Of a stretch of 18,062 nucleotides of DNA, positions 1-7,720 are shown piece by piece. The notes beneath the pieces were generated by a model, which did not search any database, was not told the origin of the DNA, and saw only the letters and a program-made list of their open reading frames with translations. The translations under genes and the position numbers were made by a program. Within the stretch, counting starts at the first letter, position 1; each line of letters begins with the position of its first letter. Source of the DNA: Alkalibacterium sp034520745 (GTDB lineage: Bacteria > Bacillota > Bacilli > Lactobacillales > Carnobacteriaceae_A); assembly GCA_034520745.1 (NCBI GenBank), contig JAXHNF010000015.1, positions 1 through 18,062 of the forward strand, read 5' to 3'.

Positions 1-62
1 CGTCAGCGGTGTCTTGAAAATACGGCATCAGTTTACAGGAATTATCCGATGATACGGTTTAA
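1..62 (+). CDS. C-terminal tail of a DUF2975-type membrane protein (partial, frameshifted)
   Basis: Only the last 20 or so codons lie in the window. Reading from base 2 gives Val-Ser-Gly-Val-Leu-Lys. After dropping one A from the A4 run at 17-20 the frame continues Tyr-Gly-Ile-Ser-Leu-Gln-Glu-Leu-Ser-Asp-Asp-Thr-Val and stops at TAA (60-62). A tail of this kind (hydrophobic, then LQE, then an acidic stretch ending in TV) is, from memory, typical of DUF2975 membrane proteins. Those are commonly followed directly by a small Cro/C1 HTH gene, exactly as here. The stop codon overlaps the ribosome binding site of the next gene, which implies translational coupling. The function of DUF2975 proteins is unknown to me beyond this pairing. 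The call rests on a short tail plus context. Confidence 0.5.
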
Positions 63-77
63 AGGAGGACGAATTAT

Positions 78-296
78 ACGCCTATCGTAGTAAGACTGGA
101 CCGGGTCATGGCGGACCGAAAGATCTTGCTTGAAGACTTGGCAGACGACGTTGGGATATCCAACGTCAACCTTTCAAAATTAAAGACCGGTAAAGCAGTA
201 GCGATCCGTTTTTTCCACACTGGAAGCCATCTGCGAAGCCCTGGACTGTCAGCCGGGCGATATATTGGAGTACGAGAAAAAGAAAAGTATTCTTGA
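78..296 (+). CDS. Small Cro/C1-family HTH transcriptional regulator (YozG-like), frameshifted
   Basis: A short DNA-binding protein with one XRE-type helix-turn-helix. The part read directly contains LADDVGISNVNLSKLKTGKA, the recognition-helix region of the family, followed by AIRF. The T6 run at 205-210 has one T too many. With five T's the frame reads STLEAICEALDCQPGDILEY, the hallmark C-terminus of YozG-like regulators. The best ribosome binding site, AAAGGAGG (61-68), is placed for a start at 78. The codon there is ACG and is followed by Pro-Ile-Val-Val-Arg-Leu-Asp as expected of the family, so an ATG has probably been lost to a base change or miscall. The ATG at 108 has no ribosome binding site. 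Without a second correction the repaired frame would read through the terminator hairpin, so the natural stop is probably the TGA at 294-296. It likely regulates its own operon with the DUF2975 gene. Confidence 0.75.
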   Translation, partial: TPIVVRLDRVMADRKILLEDLADDVGISNVNLSKLKTGKAVAIRFFHTGSHLRSPGLSAGRYIGVREKEKYS

Positions 297-302
297 AATC
301 AT

Positions 303-338
303 AAAAGGAAAGGACAAGTATAAATGTCCTTTCCTTTT
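303..338 (+). terminator. Rho-independent terminator after the HTH gene
   Basis: A perfect 14-bp inverted repeat: AAAAGGAAAGGACA (303-316) and TGTCCTTTCCTTTT (325-338), separated by an 8-nt loop. The 3' arm ends in TTTT. It lies directly after the HTH stop codon and supports the view that the HTH reading frame ends near 296. Confidence 0.85.
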
Positions 339-341
339 ATG

Positions 342-612
342 TCTGAACATTTGTGAGCTGTAAATGTTGAGTTCAAGGGTCTCTTTTCACTTTGAACTTC
401 ATTTAAAGCTGTAAATGTTTAGTTCATATATCATTTTACACCCTGAACTTCACTCAGAGCTGTAAATGTTGAGTTCATAAGTCTCTTTACACCCTGAACT
501 CCATTCTGAAGCGTAAAATGTTGAGTTCACGTTTCTCTTTAAAATCTAAACTCCATCAAATACCATATAAGCCGCGTTCGGCATCATTTTTGTCCCCTGA
601 ACTGTAACTGAA
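342..612. repeat. Array of five degenerate 51-52 bp tandem repeats with internal dyads
   Basis: Units start at about 356, 407, 458, 510 and 561, with a half unit at 342-355. Units 1-3 begin AGCTGTAAATGTT, unit 4 is slightly changed and unit 5 is the most diverged. The conserved elements inside a unit are (G/T)AGTTCA at offset 14 and (C)TGAACTY at about offset 37, which form an inverted pair around about 17 nt. In unit 3 (471-477 and 495-501) the pair is perfect, 7 bp. Stop codons interrupt the array in all frames that would use the 17-codon period, so it does not look coding. It lies between the HTH terminator and the bcd terminator, so it is probably not part of either mRNA. Confidence 0.8.
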
Positions 613-637
613 GCCAATAGTCAGTAAGAACAAAAGG

Positions 638-675
638 AAAATAACCCTTACTCAATAGTAAGAAAGGGTTATTTT
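638..675 (-). terminator. Terminator of bcd
   Basis: AAAATAACCCTT (638-649) pairs perfectly with AAGGGTTATTTT (664-675), a 12-bp stem with a 14-nt loop. On the minus strand the 3' arm ends in TTTT, shortly after the bcd stop codon. Being symmetric it may also work from the other side. Confidence 0.8.
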
Positions 676-689
676 AACGGATAAAGATT

Positions 690-1793
690 TTAACGGTTCA
701 ATATCGATTTGCTGTCTCGTGCAAAAATACTTCTCGTCCCTCTTACTGCTTTGATCCGCTCTTCCGCCAGGGCATCCGCAGCTTTATAGGTCGGGATCCC
801 GTCACGTTCGGCGATCTCAAAGACTTTTTCAATCTGGTCATAAATACGGTCGACCGACATGCGGGCGCGGGCAGCGTTGTAGCCGCCGTTGAATTCGTCT
901 GCGACCTGGATCAGACCGCCGGCGTTCAGGATATAGTCCGGTGCGTAGACCAGTCCCATTTCTTCAAGTTTATCTCCGTGACGCGTTTCAGCCAGTTGGT
1001 TATTGGCAGCCCCGGCAATCACTTTGATGCCCGCTTTTTTGATTTTCTCCAGGCTTTCATCATTGATCGAAGCACCCAGAGCACAAGGAGCATAGATATC
1101 TGCCTGCATATCAAACATCTCGTCCGCATCAACGATGTCACAGCCCAGCTCTCGGGCGCGTTCTTTCGGACCGTTGAAGATATCTGTCGCACAGACTTTC
1201 GCGCCTTCTTTGAGTGCTGCTTCCGCCAGCAGATAACCTACTTTCCCGACACCTTCGATAATGATTGTCTTTCCTTCAAGAGAATTCGACCCAAAGGCTT
1301 TTTTCGCTGCCGCTTTCATCCCTACATAGACCCCGTGTGCGGTCGACGGTGAAGGATTACCGGATGTGCCCGGTTTGAGCCCCGTCCCTGCGACATAATT
1401 TGTTTCCTGATAGATATAGTCCATCTCAATTGTCGATGTCCCCACGTCTGCGGCAGTTATGTAACGGCCATTGAGCCCTTCTACAAAGCGTCCGAATGCT
1501 CTGAACATCGCTTCCTTACTCACTTGTTTCTCCGGATCTTTCAAGATGACTGTTTTACCGCCACCAAGAGGCAGACCGCTTGCAGCTGCTTTATACGTCA
1601 TGCCACGCGCCAGTCTCATCGCATCCTCGATAGCATCTTCCTCTTTTTCATATGTCCAGTAACGGGTCCCGCCAAGACTTGGCCCCAGTGTGGTATCGTG
1701 AATACACGTAATAGCTTTCAAACCCGTTTCTTCATCCTGCATGAATACCAATTGTTCGTAATCATATTTCCCCATGCTTTTGAATAACTCCAT
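690..1793 (-). CDS. bcd: Leucine (branched-chain amino acid) dehydrogenase
   Basis: NAD-dependent oxidative deamination of Leu, Ile and Val to the 2-oxo acids used by the neighbouring bkd complex; cytosolic. The protein has 367 residues, the usual size for Bacillus LeuDH (about 364-366). Seen directly: the glycine-rich segment GLPLGGGK with the catalytic Lys at residue 80, a second substrate-binding Lys at 68 (GMTYK), and the Rossmann motif GVGKVG at 181-186. The start ATG follows AAAGGAAAGGATG at a reasonable distance. The frame is intact over its whole length. It is divergent from the LysR gene and separated from the bkd operon, whereas in Bacillus subtilis bcd lies between ptb and buk. A cre-like site and a dyad upstream suggest catabolite and LysR control. 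A Val or Phe preference cannot be excluded from sequence alone. Confidence 0.95.
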   Translation of the reverse strand: MELFKSMGKYDYEQLVFMQDEETGLKAITCIHDTTLGPSLGGTRYWTYEKEEDAIEDAMRLARGMTYKAAASGLPLGGGKTVILKDPEKQVSKEAMFRAFGRFVEGLNGRYITAADVGTSTIEMDYIYQETNYVAGTGLKPGTSGNPSPSTAHGVYVGMKAAAKKAFGSNSLEGKTIIIEGVGKVGYLLAEAALKEGAKVCATDIFNGPKERARELGCDIVDADEMFDMQADIYAPCALGASINDESLEKIKKAGIKVIAGAANNQLAETRHGDKLEEMGLVYAPDYILNAGGLIQVADEFNGGYNAARARMSVDRIYDQIEKVFEIAERDGIPTYKAADALAEERIKAVRGTRSIFARDSKSILNR

Positions 1794-1871
1794 CTGTATA
1801 ACATCCTTTCCTTTATCGTTTTTTTGTAAGACACATCAATACGAATCAGCTGGAAAATGAGAAGTCCCTTA

Positions 1872-1885
1872 AATGTCATAACATT
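1872..1885. promoter_or_regulatory. Dyad AATGT-N4-ACATT between bcd and lysR (candidate LysR operator)
   Basis: A perfect 5-4-5 inverted repeat (1872-1876 and 1881-1885) in the divergent spacer, about 26-39 bp upstream of the lysR -10. LysR-type regulators commonly bind short interrupted dyads in such divergent regions and control both genes. The assignment is inference from position and symmetry. Confidence 0.4.
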
Positions 1886-1898
1886 ACAAACGTTTTCA
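1885..1898. promoter_or_regulatory. Candidate cre site (CcpA) upstream of bcd and lysR
   Basis: On the minus strand the site reads TGAAAACGTTTGTA, matching 13 of 14 positions of the CcpA consensus TGWAARCGYTWNCW. It covers the place where a -35 box for lysR would sit and lies about 90-105 bp upstream of the bcd start codon. Carbon catabolite repression of branched-chain amino acid catabolism is plausible. A second cre-like site lies ahead of ptb. Confidence 0.55.
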
Positions 1899-1910
1899 AA
1901 AAATCTGCTG

Positions 1911-1916
1911 TATAAT
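1911..1916 (+). promoter_or_regulatory. -10 box of the lysR promoter
   Basis: A consensus TATAAT 35 bp before the lysR start codon. No good -35 box is visible at 16-18 bp spacing, as is common for regulated or activated promoters. The overlapping cre-like site would compete with polymerase here. Confidence 0.5.
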
Positions 1917-1950
1917 GAATGAATCAGTAAATTATTGAAGGATGATTCTT

Positions 1951-2838
1951 TTGGATATCAAGCAACTGAAATATTTCATCGAAATTGCCAATACCAGAAA
2001 TCTGTCCCAGGCGGCACGAAATCTGTTCGTTACTCAGCCGACACTTTCTTTTACGATCAAAAAGCTGGAAGCTGAGCTCAACACAAAACTGTTCGACCCG
2101 CATGAGAAAGGCTTTCATCTCACGCAATCCGGCAGACTGCTGTACAAGCGCGGCGAAAAGATCGTCACTGATTTTGATGCCTTGGTGAACCGGATCCAGC
2201 ACATGAGGACGGATTCAAAAGAAGTGATCCGTTTAGGTCTCACGATTCTCTTTGCCGTCCAGTACATGCAGCAGATCTCCAATTTTATCGCGACTCATCA
2301 GAATGTTGACTTAGTCATCACTCAAAACGGCTCACGTAAAATCCAGGAAATGCTGGCCAATGACGAACTGGATATCGGTCTGGTTTCCTTCCCGAACACC
2401 CAGTCCAGCACCATTGGCATCGAGGCCCTTAACACGTCGACCAAGGGCTATAACGTTCATGTCGTCATGCCTGAAAGCAATCCTCTATCGAGAAAAGAAA
2501 CAGTACGGTTCGAAGATCTGAAAGACGAGCGTTTCTCGACCTTGAACGAAAACTTCATGCTCGGTCAGATGCTTTTGGAACGCAGTCGACACTTGGGCTT
2601 CGAACCGAACATCGTCATGACCCATGATGATCTGCAGGTTCTGCTTTACAGTCTACAGACCCTTGACTCCATCTGCCTGCTGCCGATTGAGTACAAGGCG
2701 ATTGGTGCTCTGGAAGGCTTGAAATGGATCCCTCTTCATGACAAGAACGATTATTATTCCATTGGAGTCGCCCTGAAGAAAGGAAAAGCGCCCACCAAAG
2801 CAGTCTCTGACCTGATCGCTGAGATCAAAAAGAACTGA
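1951..2838 (+). CDS. LysR-family transcriptional regulator
   Basis: A 295-residue DNA-binding regulator. The N-terminus (MDIKQLKYFIEIA, then LSQAARNLFVTQPTLSFTIK) is the winged HTH of the LysR family at about residues 1-60. A linker helix follows, and residues 90-290 have the length of the periplasmic-binding-like effector domain. I place the start at TTG 1951: the ribosome binding site GAAGGA (1937-1942) is 8-9 nt upstream, and the family begins with this MDIKQL sequence. The ATG at 1942 overlaps that site and cannot use it. The gene is divergent from bcd and convergent with bkdB, so it is the likely local regulator of branched-chain amino acid catabolism. The effector is unknown. The frame is intact. 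Confidence 0.9.
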   Translation: MDIKQLKYFIEIANTRNLSQAARNLFVTQPTLSFTIKKLEAELNTKLFDPHEKGFHLTQSGRLLYKRGEKIVTDFDALVNRIQHMRTDSKEVIRLGLTILFAVQYMQQISNFIATHQNVDLVITQNGSRKIQEMLANDELDIGLVSFPNTQSSTIGIEALNTSTKGYNVHVVMPESNPLSRKETVRFEDLKDERFSTLNENFMLGQMLLERSRHLGFEPNIVMTHDDLQVLLYSLQTLDSICLLPIEYKAIGALEGLKWIPLHDKNDYYSIGVALKKGKAPTKAVSDLIAEIKKN

Positions 2839-2847
2839 TTTCAACTG

Positions 2848-2880
2848 ACAGTCCTGTGTATCTTATCAGGGCTGTTTTTT
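2848..2880 (+). terminator. Terminator of the lysR gene
   Basis: ACAGTCCTG (2848-2856) pairs with CAGGGCTGT (2867-2875), with one G-T pair, and is followed by a T6 run. It starts 10 nt after the LysR stop codon, and its T-tract touches the convergent bkdB stop codon. Confidence 0.8.
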
Positions 2881-4252
2881 AATATACGTCCGATTCATCC
2901 GAAAATCTCTGCAGGTTTTCTTTCACATCGTTCAGGAATCGGCCGGCCTGCAGTCCGTCAATGATGCGGTGATCGATCGATAAACACAAGTTGATCATGT
3001 CAGCGGCCTTGAACCCGCCGTCTTCAGTTGGAACGAAGCGTTTGGTGATGCTTTCGACCTGCAGGATCGCGGCCTGCGGGTGATTGATGATGCCCATCGA
3101 CTGAACAGAACCCAAGCTGCCAGTGTTGTTCACTGTCATTGTGCCGCCCTGAATATCCTGACTGCCTAACTTACCGTCACGTGCCAACCCGGCCAAACGG
3201 CTTATTTCTTTTGACAAGCCGCTGATAGAGTAGTCATCGGCGTTTTTGATCACTGGTACAAAAAGGTGTTCATCCGTCGCTACCGCGACTGAAATATTGA
3301 TGTCTTTGTGATAAACAATGTTGCCGTTGTCCCAGGATGAATTGATGACCTTATGTTTCTTCAGCGCCTGAACGACAGCCTTGACGAAGAACGGGAAGTA
3401 AGACAGCGATATGCCTTCTTGTTTCTTGAACTGTTCTTTTGTATGATTTCTCAGCTTGACGATATTGGAGACATCCGCCTCCACCATCAGCCACGCATGT
3501 GGGATCTCCGTCGTGCTCTGAACCATCTTTTTAGCGATGGCTTTACGGATGCCGTCTGCCGGAACCACTTCATCGCCGCTTGAGGAATAAGTCGCTGGCG
3601 CTGTTTCAGATACAGCTTCTTTTTTCTTCATCTCTTTCTGAGCCTGAAGCGATGGTTTAGGCAGGTCGCCATTTCCTGAACGCTGGCTGTTTACATCAAA
3701 GCTCTGCACATCTTTGCGTGTGATGCGTCCGTGCTTCCCTGTTCCTTCGACCTGATTCAAGTCGATGCCGCGTTCCTGGGCAATGCGGACGACAGCCGGA
3801 GAATAGCGGGTGTTTTTATCAGTCGAAGGTATCGATTGTGCCGAGTCGTCCTTAAGGCCCGTTTCTTTTGTCTCTCTTTCCATAGGACGCTTGTCAGCTT
3901 CCTTATCTATTTCCTCATTGATATGTTCAGTCATTTCTTCTTTTTTCCCAGTATCTGACGGACTTTCTGCACCCACTGGCTGATATGACTTGTCATCATC
4001 GTCCCCAGCGTCTTCTGTTTCGATTTTAACGATCGGTGTCCCGATTTCAACGTCTGTATCCAAGTCGATCAGAAATTCTTTAACAGTGCCTGAGTAGTTC
4101 GACGGGATCTCAGTCGTCACTTTGTCAGAAACGGCTTCTGCGATGGGATCGTATTTTTCGATCTTGTCGCCTTCAGAAACCAGCCACACGGCGATCGAGG
4201 CTTCTGTGACACTTTCACCCAAGTGAGGCATTTCGATTATCTTTACACTCAT
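2879..4252 (-). CDS. bkdB: Branched-chain 2-oxoacid dehydrogenase E2 (dihydrolipoyl transacylase)
   Basis: Core of the branched-chain 2-oxoacid dehydrogenase complex: moves the acyl group from E1 through lipoamide to CoA. The protein has 457 residues. Domains in order: a lipoyl domain (1-78) with the modifiable Lys44 in VSDKVTTEIP; an acidic, charged linker (80-147); a peripheral-subunit-binding domain (about 149-184, with YSPAVVRIAQERGIDL and GRITRKDV); a second linker rich in Lys, Glu and Ala; and the catalytic domain (about 230-457) ending with DHRIIDG, whose His428 and Asp432 are the expected active-site residues. One lipoyl domain is normal for Bacillales E2. The start follows AAGGAGG, which overlaps the bkdAB stop codon, so the two are translationally coupled. 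The frame is intact. Last gene of the operon. Confidence 0.95.
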   Translation of the reverse strand: MSVKIIEMPHLGESVTEASIAVWLVSEGDKIEKYDPIAEAVSDKVTTEIPSNYSGTVKEFLIDLDTDVEIGTPIVKIETEDAGDDDDKSYQPVGAESPSDTGKKEEMTEHINEEIDKEADKRPMERETKETGLKDDSAQSIPSTDKNTRYSPAVVRIAQERGIDLNQVEGTGKHGRITRKDVQSFDVNSQRSGNGDLPKPSLQAQKEMKKKEAVSETAPATYSSSGDEVVPADGIRKAIAKKMVQSTTEIPHAWLMVEADVSNIVKLRNHTKEQFKKQEGISLSYFPFFVKAVVQALKKHKVINSSWDNGNIVYHKDINISVAVATDEHLFVPVIKNADDYSISGLSKEISRLAGLARDGKLGSQDIQGGTMTVNNTGSLGSVQSMGIINHPQAAILQVESITKRFVPTEDGGFKAADMINLCLSIDHRIIDGLQAGRFLNDVKENLQRFSDESDVY

Positions 4253-4264
4253 AAACTTTCCTCC

Positions 4265-5251
4265 TTAAAACTCTGCGAGTTCACGCATGGCATTCAGCAC
4301 TTTTTCTTCACTGATCAGAAATTCCCGTTCCAGCGGCAGTGCGTACGGCATGCTTGGCGAATCCGGTCCGGCCAGTCGTCTGATCGGTGAATCCAGATCG
4401 AACAGGGCTTCTTCAGCGATGATCGCGGATATTTCGCTCATGATGCTGCCTTCCAGATTATCTTCGGTGACCAGCAACACTTTTCCTGTTTTCCTGGCTG
4501 CTTCGACTAGTGTTTCTTTGTCTAAAGGATAAATGGAACGGACATCCACGACTTCTGCTTCGTAACCTTCCTTGCTCAATGTTTCAGCTGCTTTAAGTGC
4601 ATGGTTCAGGACCATACCGTACCCGATAACTGTAATGTCGTCGCCTTCTCTGACCACATTCGCTTTGTCGATCGGCACGACATGATCATCTTCAGGAACA
4701 TCTTCTTTAAGTAAACGGTACAAGCGTTTATGTTCATAGAAGACGACCGGATCGTCACAGCGAATCGCTGCTTTGATCAGCGCTTTTGCATCACGTGGTG
4801 AGGAAGGGGTCACGATTCGGAGACCGGGTTGGCCAAACAGGACTTTCTCTGTTGACTGAGAGTGGTAAAGCCCCCCGCGTACGCCACCGCCGTAAGGTGC
4901 ACGGAAGGTGACCGGTGCTGTCCAGTCGCCCTGCGTCCGGTACCGCATACGGCTGGCTTCAGATATCAGCTGGTTGACAGCCGGCAGCAGGTAGTCCGCG
5001 AACTGAAACTCTCCGATTGCTCTGTAACCCACTGTTCCAAGGCCCACAGCTAGTCCGCCGATAAGTCCTTCCGTCAGAGGTGTATTGAAGCAGCGGTCAT
5101 CTCCAAACATCTCAGCTAATCCTTTTGTTACACCAAAGACGCCGCCTTTCACGCCTCCAACATCTTCACCAAAAATCACTACTTTTTCATCACGAGCCAT
5201 TTCTTCTTCGATCCCTTTATGAATGGCTTCTAAGTATGTCATCATTGCCAT
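4265..5251 (-). CDS. bkdAB: Branched-chain 2-oxoacid dehydrogenase E1 beta subunit
   Basis: Beta subunit of the thiamine-diphosphate-dependent E1, which decarboxylates branched 2-oxo acids together with BkdAA. It is 328 residues, as in Bacillus BkdAB (about 327). Family landmarks seen: FGEDVG (28-32), FNTPLTEGLIGGLAVGLG, the FQFADYLLPAVNQL segment, RAPYGGGVRGG, GLYHSQSTE, and the C-terminal LLVTEDNLEGS element of the transketolase C domain. The frame is intact. The first ATG is 12 nt from AAAGGA; a second ATG two codons later is also possible. It lies 24 nt after the reconstructed end of bkdAA and 12 nt before bkdB. Confidence 0.95.
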   Translation of the reverse strand: MAMMTYLEAIHKGIEEEMARDEKVVIFGEDVGGVKGGVFGVTKGLAEMFGDDRCFNTPLTEGLIGGLAVGLGTVGYRAIGEFQFADYLLPAVNQLISEASRMRYRTQGDWTAPVTFRAPYGGGVRGGLYHSQSTEKVLFGQPGLRIVTPSSPRDAKALIKAAIRCDDPVVFYEHKRLYRLLKEDVPEDDHVVPIDKANVVREGDDITVIGYGMVLNHALKAAETLSKEGYEAEVVDVRSIYPLDKETLVEAARKTGKVLLVTEDNLEGSIMSEISAIIAEEALFDLDSPIRRLAGPDSPSMPYALPLEREFLISEEKVLNAMRELAEF

Positions 5252-5275
5252 AGGCCTAACGCATCCTTTCTTCGT

Positions 5276-6267
5276 TTATTTATCTGCATAGACTTGTTTG
5301 AGTATGTCTTCTGCTTTTGGATCAGGCATGGCTTCTGCTTCATCCGTCGCTTTGTTGATCTCTTTTTAAGTTCAGCATCGATTTCTTTCATCTGTTCACG
5401 GGTCAGATAGCCTTCATCGATAAGCTGTTTTTCAAACAAGAGCAGCCCGTCATTTTTCTTAAGGTTTTCAATATCTTCTTTTGAACGGTAGACTGAATGA
5501 TCGTCATCAGCCGAATGAGAAGTCAGACGAGTCACCATCAGTTCGACCAATGCAGGCCCTCTACCACTCCGTGCCTCTTCAACGACTTTCTTGAAGGCCA
5601 GATAGGATTCCACAAAATCGTTGCCGTTGACCTGGATTCCGGTCATGCCAAACGCCGGTCCACGGTCAGACAGTTTTTCACTGGCATACTGTTCGTCTCT
5701 TCCAACAGAGATTGCATAACCGTTGTTCTCGATAACAAAAATAAGCGGCAGCTTTTTGACACCGGCAAAGTTCATTGCTTCCTGCACTTCACCCTGGTTG
5801 GCTGAACCTTCACCCGTTGTAGTCAGTGTAACGTAGTCTTTCTTACCAAGCTGCGCACCATAGGCGACCCCCGTGGCCAGCGTGTACTGCGTGCTGACAG
5901 TAGAGGAATGCGTCACGATGTTGTGCTCTTTTGAGCCATAGTGGTTCGGCATCTGACGGCCGTGAGACGACGGATCAGCTTCTTTCCCGAGTGACCCGAG
6001 CATGATGTCTTTTGGGGTCATGCCCCAGACAAGACAAGGAGTCATGTCACGGTAGTAGGGCAGGAAATAGTCTTTTTCGTGCTCAAAGGCCATGGCCATA
6101 GCCACCTGTCCCACTTCATGTCCCTGTCCAGATATGTTGAAGGATGTTTTACCTATACGCGTAAGCTGCCAGAGTCGTTCATCCAGGCGTCGTCCCATTA
6201 ACACGTGGCGATAGGCCTGGATGATCTCTTCTTTACTTAATCCTGATTCTTTCAGTTTTTTCATCAT
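5276..6267 (-). CDS. bkdAA: Branched-chain 2-oxoacid dehydrogenase E1 alpha subunit (one frameshift near the 3' end)
   Basis: Catalytic alpha subunit of E1; binds thiamine diphosphate with BkdAB. The TDP motif is present as GEGS (152-155) through ENN (180-182), with Glu in place of the usual Asp. The SHSADDD segment corresponds to the phosphorylation loop of the mitochondrial enzymes. An A5 run near 5364-5368 is one A short. With A6 the frame reads KKEINKATDEAEAMPDP, ends at TAA 5276-5278 and gives 330 residues, the length of Bacillus BkdAA. As written, the protein instead runs on to 5242 with a basic tail unlike the family and overlaps the bkdAB start. I judge the natural gene to be intact. 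Confidence 0.92.
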
Positions 6268-6285
6268 CTGTTCACACTCACTTTC

Positions 6286-7700
6286 TTATTTATGAACTGC
6301 TAACTTGTAGACATCCAGAGACGCTTCCATGATCGCTTCAGACAACGTCGGATGCGGATGGATCGCTTCACCGATCTCTAGAGGTGTGGCATTCATGTAG
6401 ATGGCCGTGCTGACTTCCGATATCAGATCTGTCGCATGCGGGCCGATGATGGACACGCCGATCAGGTCATCCGTTTCCTCATCTTTCATCACTTCCACAA
6501 AGCCGTCAGATTTCCCGTGGATCAGTGCTTTGCCGTTCCCGTTGAAGTTGAAGGTCCCCATTTTGACTTTCCGGCCTTCGGGAAGTGTTTCTTTCGTGTA
6601 GCCGACACTGGCGATCTCAGGTGTCGTATACGTACAGCGTGGCACATTCACATAATTGATCGGTTCGCTGGTCTCATGGACCATGTGTTCAATGGCCAGT
6701 TCGCCTTCTTTCATTGCGACATGAGCGAGCTGCAGCGTGTTGATACAGTCCCCGATGGCATAGATATGACTTTCGGTGGTCTGATAATGAGCATTTACCT
6801 GTATGCCTTTGGCGTCATATTTGACTGACGTGTTCTGAAGGCCAATACCTTCCACGTTCGGTTTTCTTCCGATCGCGACCATGACTTTATCAAATTCCAG
6901 AGACTCTTCTTTTCCTTTGACAGAAAGCTTTACTTTGCCGTCTGTTTTTTCAGCCCTTTCAACGAGCTGGCTGAGTTCGACGTTAATGCCTCGTTTTTCA
7001 AACTGTTTCTTAAGGGCTTTTGAGACTGTTTTGCTTTCATTGACGATCAGCCGGTCAAGCGCCTCAAAAATCGTCACCTCGACTCCTAAGCTGTGAAGCA
7101 GCGATGCCCATTCGACACCGATCACACCGCCTCCGATGATTGCAATGGATTCCGGCAGTTCTTCCAGCTCAAGCATGCCGTATGAGGATAAAATCGTTTC
7201 TTCATCCAGTGGCAGATGCGGCAGTGTAGCCGGGCTTGAGCCTGTGGCTATGATCAGTTTTTTTGATACATAAATTTCTCTCTTCTGTCTTCGTCATCGA
7301 AGGTCACAGCGACGGCACCAGAGACCGGTGAAAAGATTGATGGTCCCAGGACTGCCCCTTTGCCGTATACGACTTTGATTTTATTTTTTTTGATCAGCCC
7401 TTGTACCCCCTGATGCAGCTGATCGACGATTCCTTGTTTGCGTTCATTTATCTTTTTGAAATTGACCTGGGCCGCATCACTGATGTCTACACCGAAATCC
7501 GCAGCCTCTTTCAGGGTATCCATGACTTCTGCACTTCTTAAGAGTGCCTTAGTCGGTATGCAGCCCCAATGCAGACATGTCCCGCCGAGCTTGTCCTGTT
7601 CCACAAGCACCACGTCCATGCCCGCTTTCGCCGCCTGTATGGCCGCAACATACCCGCCTGTGCCACCGCCTAATATCAGTAGATCTGTCTCTATTGCCAT
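6286..7700 (-). CDS. lpdV: Dihydrolipoyl dehydrogenase E3 of the branched-chain complex (one frameshift)
   Basis: FAD enzyme that reoxidises dihydrolipoamide of the E2 subunit with NAD. The first 147 codons carry the FAD-binding GGGTGG (11-16) and the redox disulfide Cys42/Cys47 in GGTCLHWGCIPTK. The rest carries the NAD-binding GGGVIG (about 190-195) and the active-site pair HPTLSE near the C-terminus (His450, Glu455). The break is in a T7 run at 7258-7264 (plus strand). One more base restores QKKLIIATGSSPATLPHLPL and a protein of about 471 residues, against 474 in Bacillus. The start has GAGGGG 5 nt upstream. It lies 20 nt after buk and 18 nt before bkdAA. The break in a homopolymer points to a sequencing error. 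Confidence 0.92.
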
Positions 7701-7720
7701 CTTTTCCCCTCGTTTCTTCT

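Noticed and set aside
342..612. CRISPR array
   Set aside because: The periodic units are contiguous and degenerate over their whole 51 bp. There are no constant repeats with unique spacers, and no cas genes.
342..612. A repeated protein with a 17-residue period on the minus strand
   Set aside because: Unit 1 is open on the minus strand but unit 2 has a TGA in the same frame, and no start or ribosome binding site is present.
978..1787. Long plus-strand open frames opposite bcd
   Set aside because: They are antisense to a clearly conserved leucine dehydrogenase, have no ribosome binding sites, and their products are low-complexity mirror translations.
5242..5276. Overlap of bkdAA with bkdAB as a translational coupling device
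   Set aside because: The overlap exists only in the frameshifted reading. The corrected bkdAA ends at 5276, 24 nt before bkdAB, with the family's normal C-terminus.
7254..7700. Programmed frameshifting in lpdV at the A-run
   Set aside because: Breaks of the same kind occur in many unrelated genes here; there is no downstream stimulatory structure and no biological reason to split E3.
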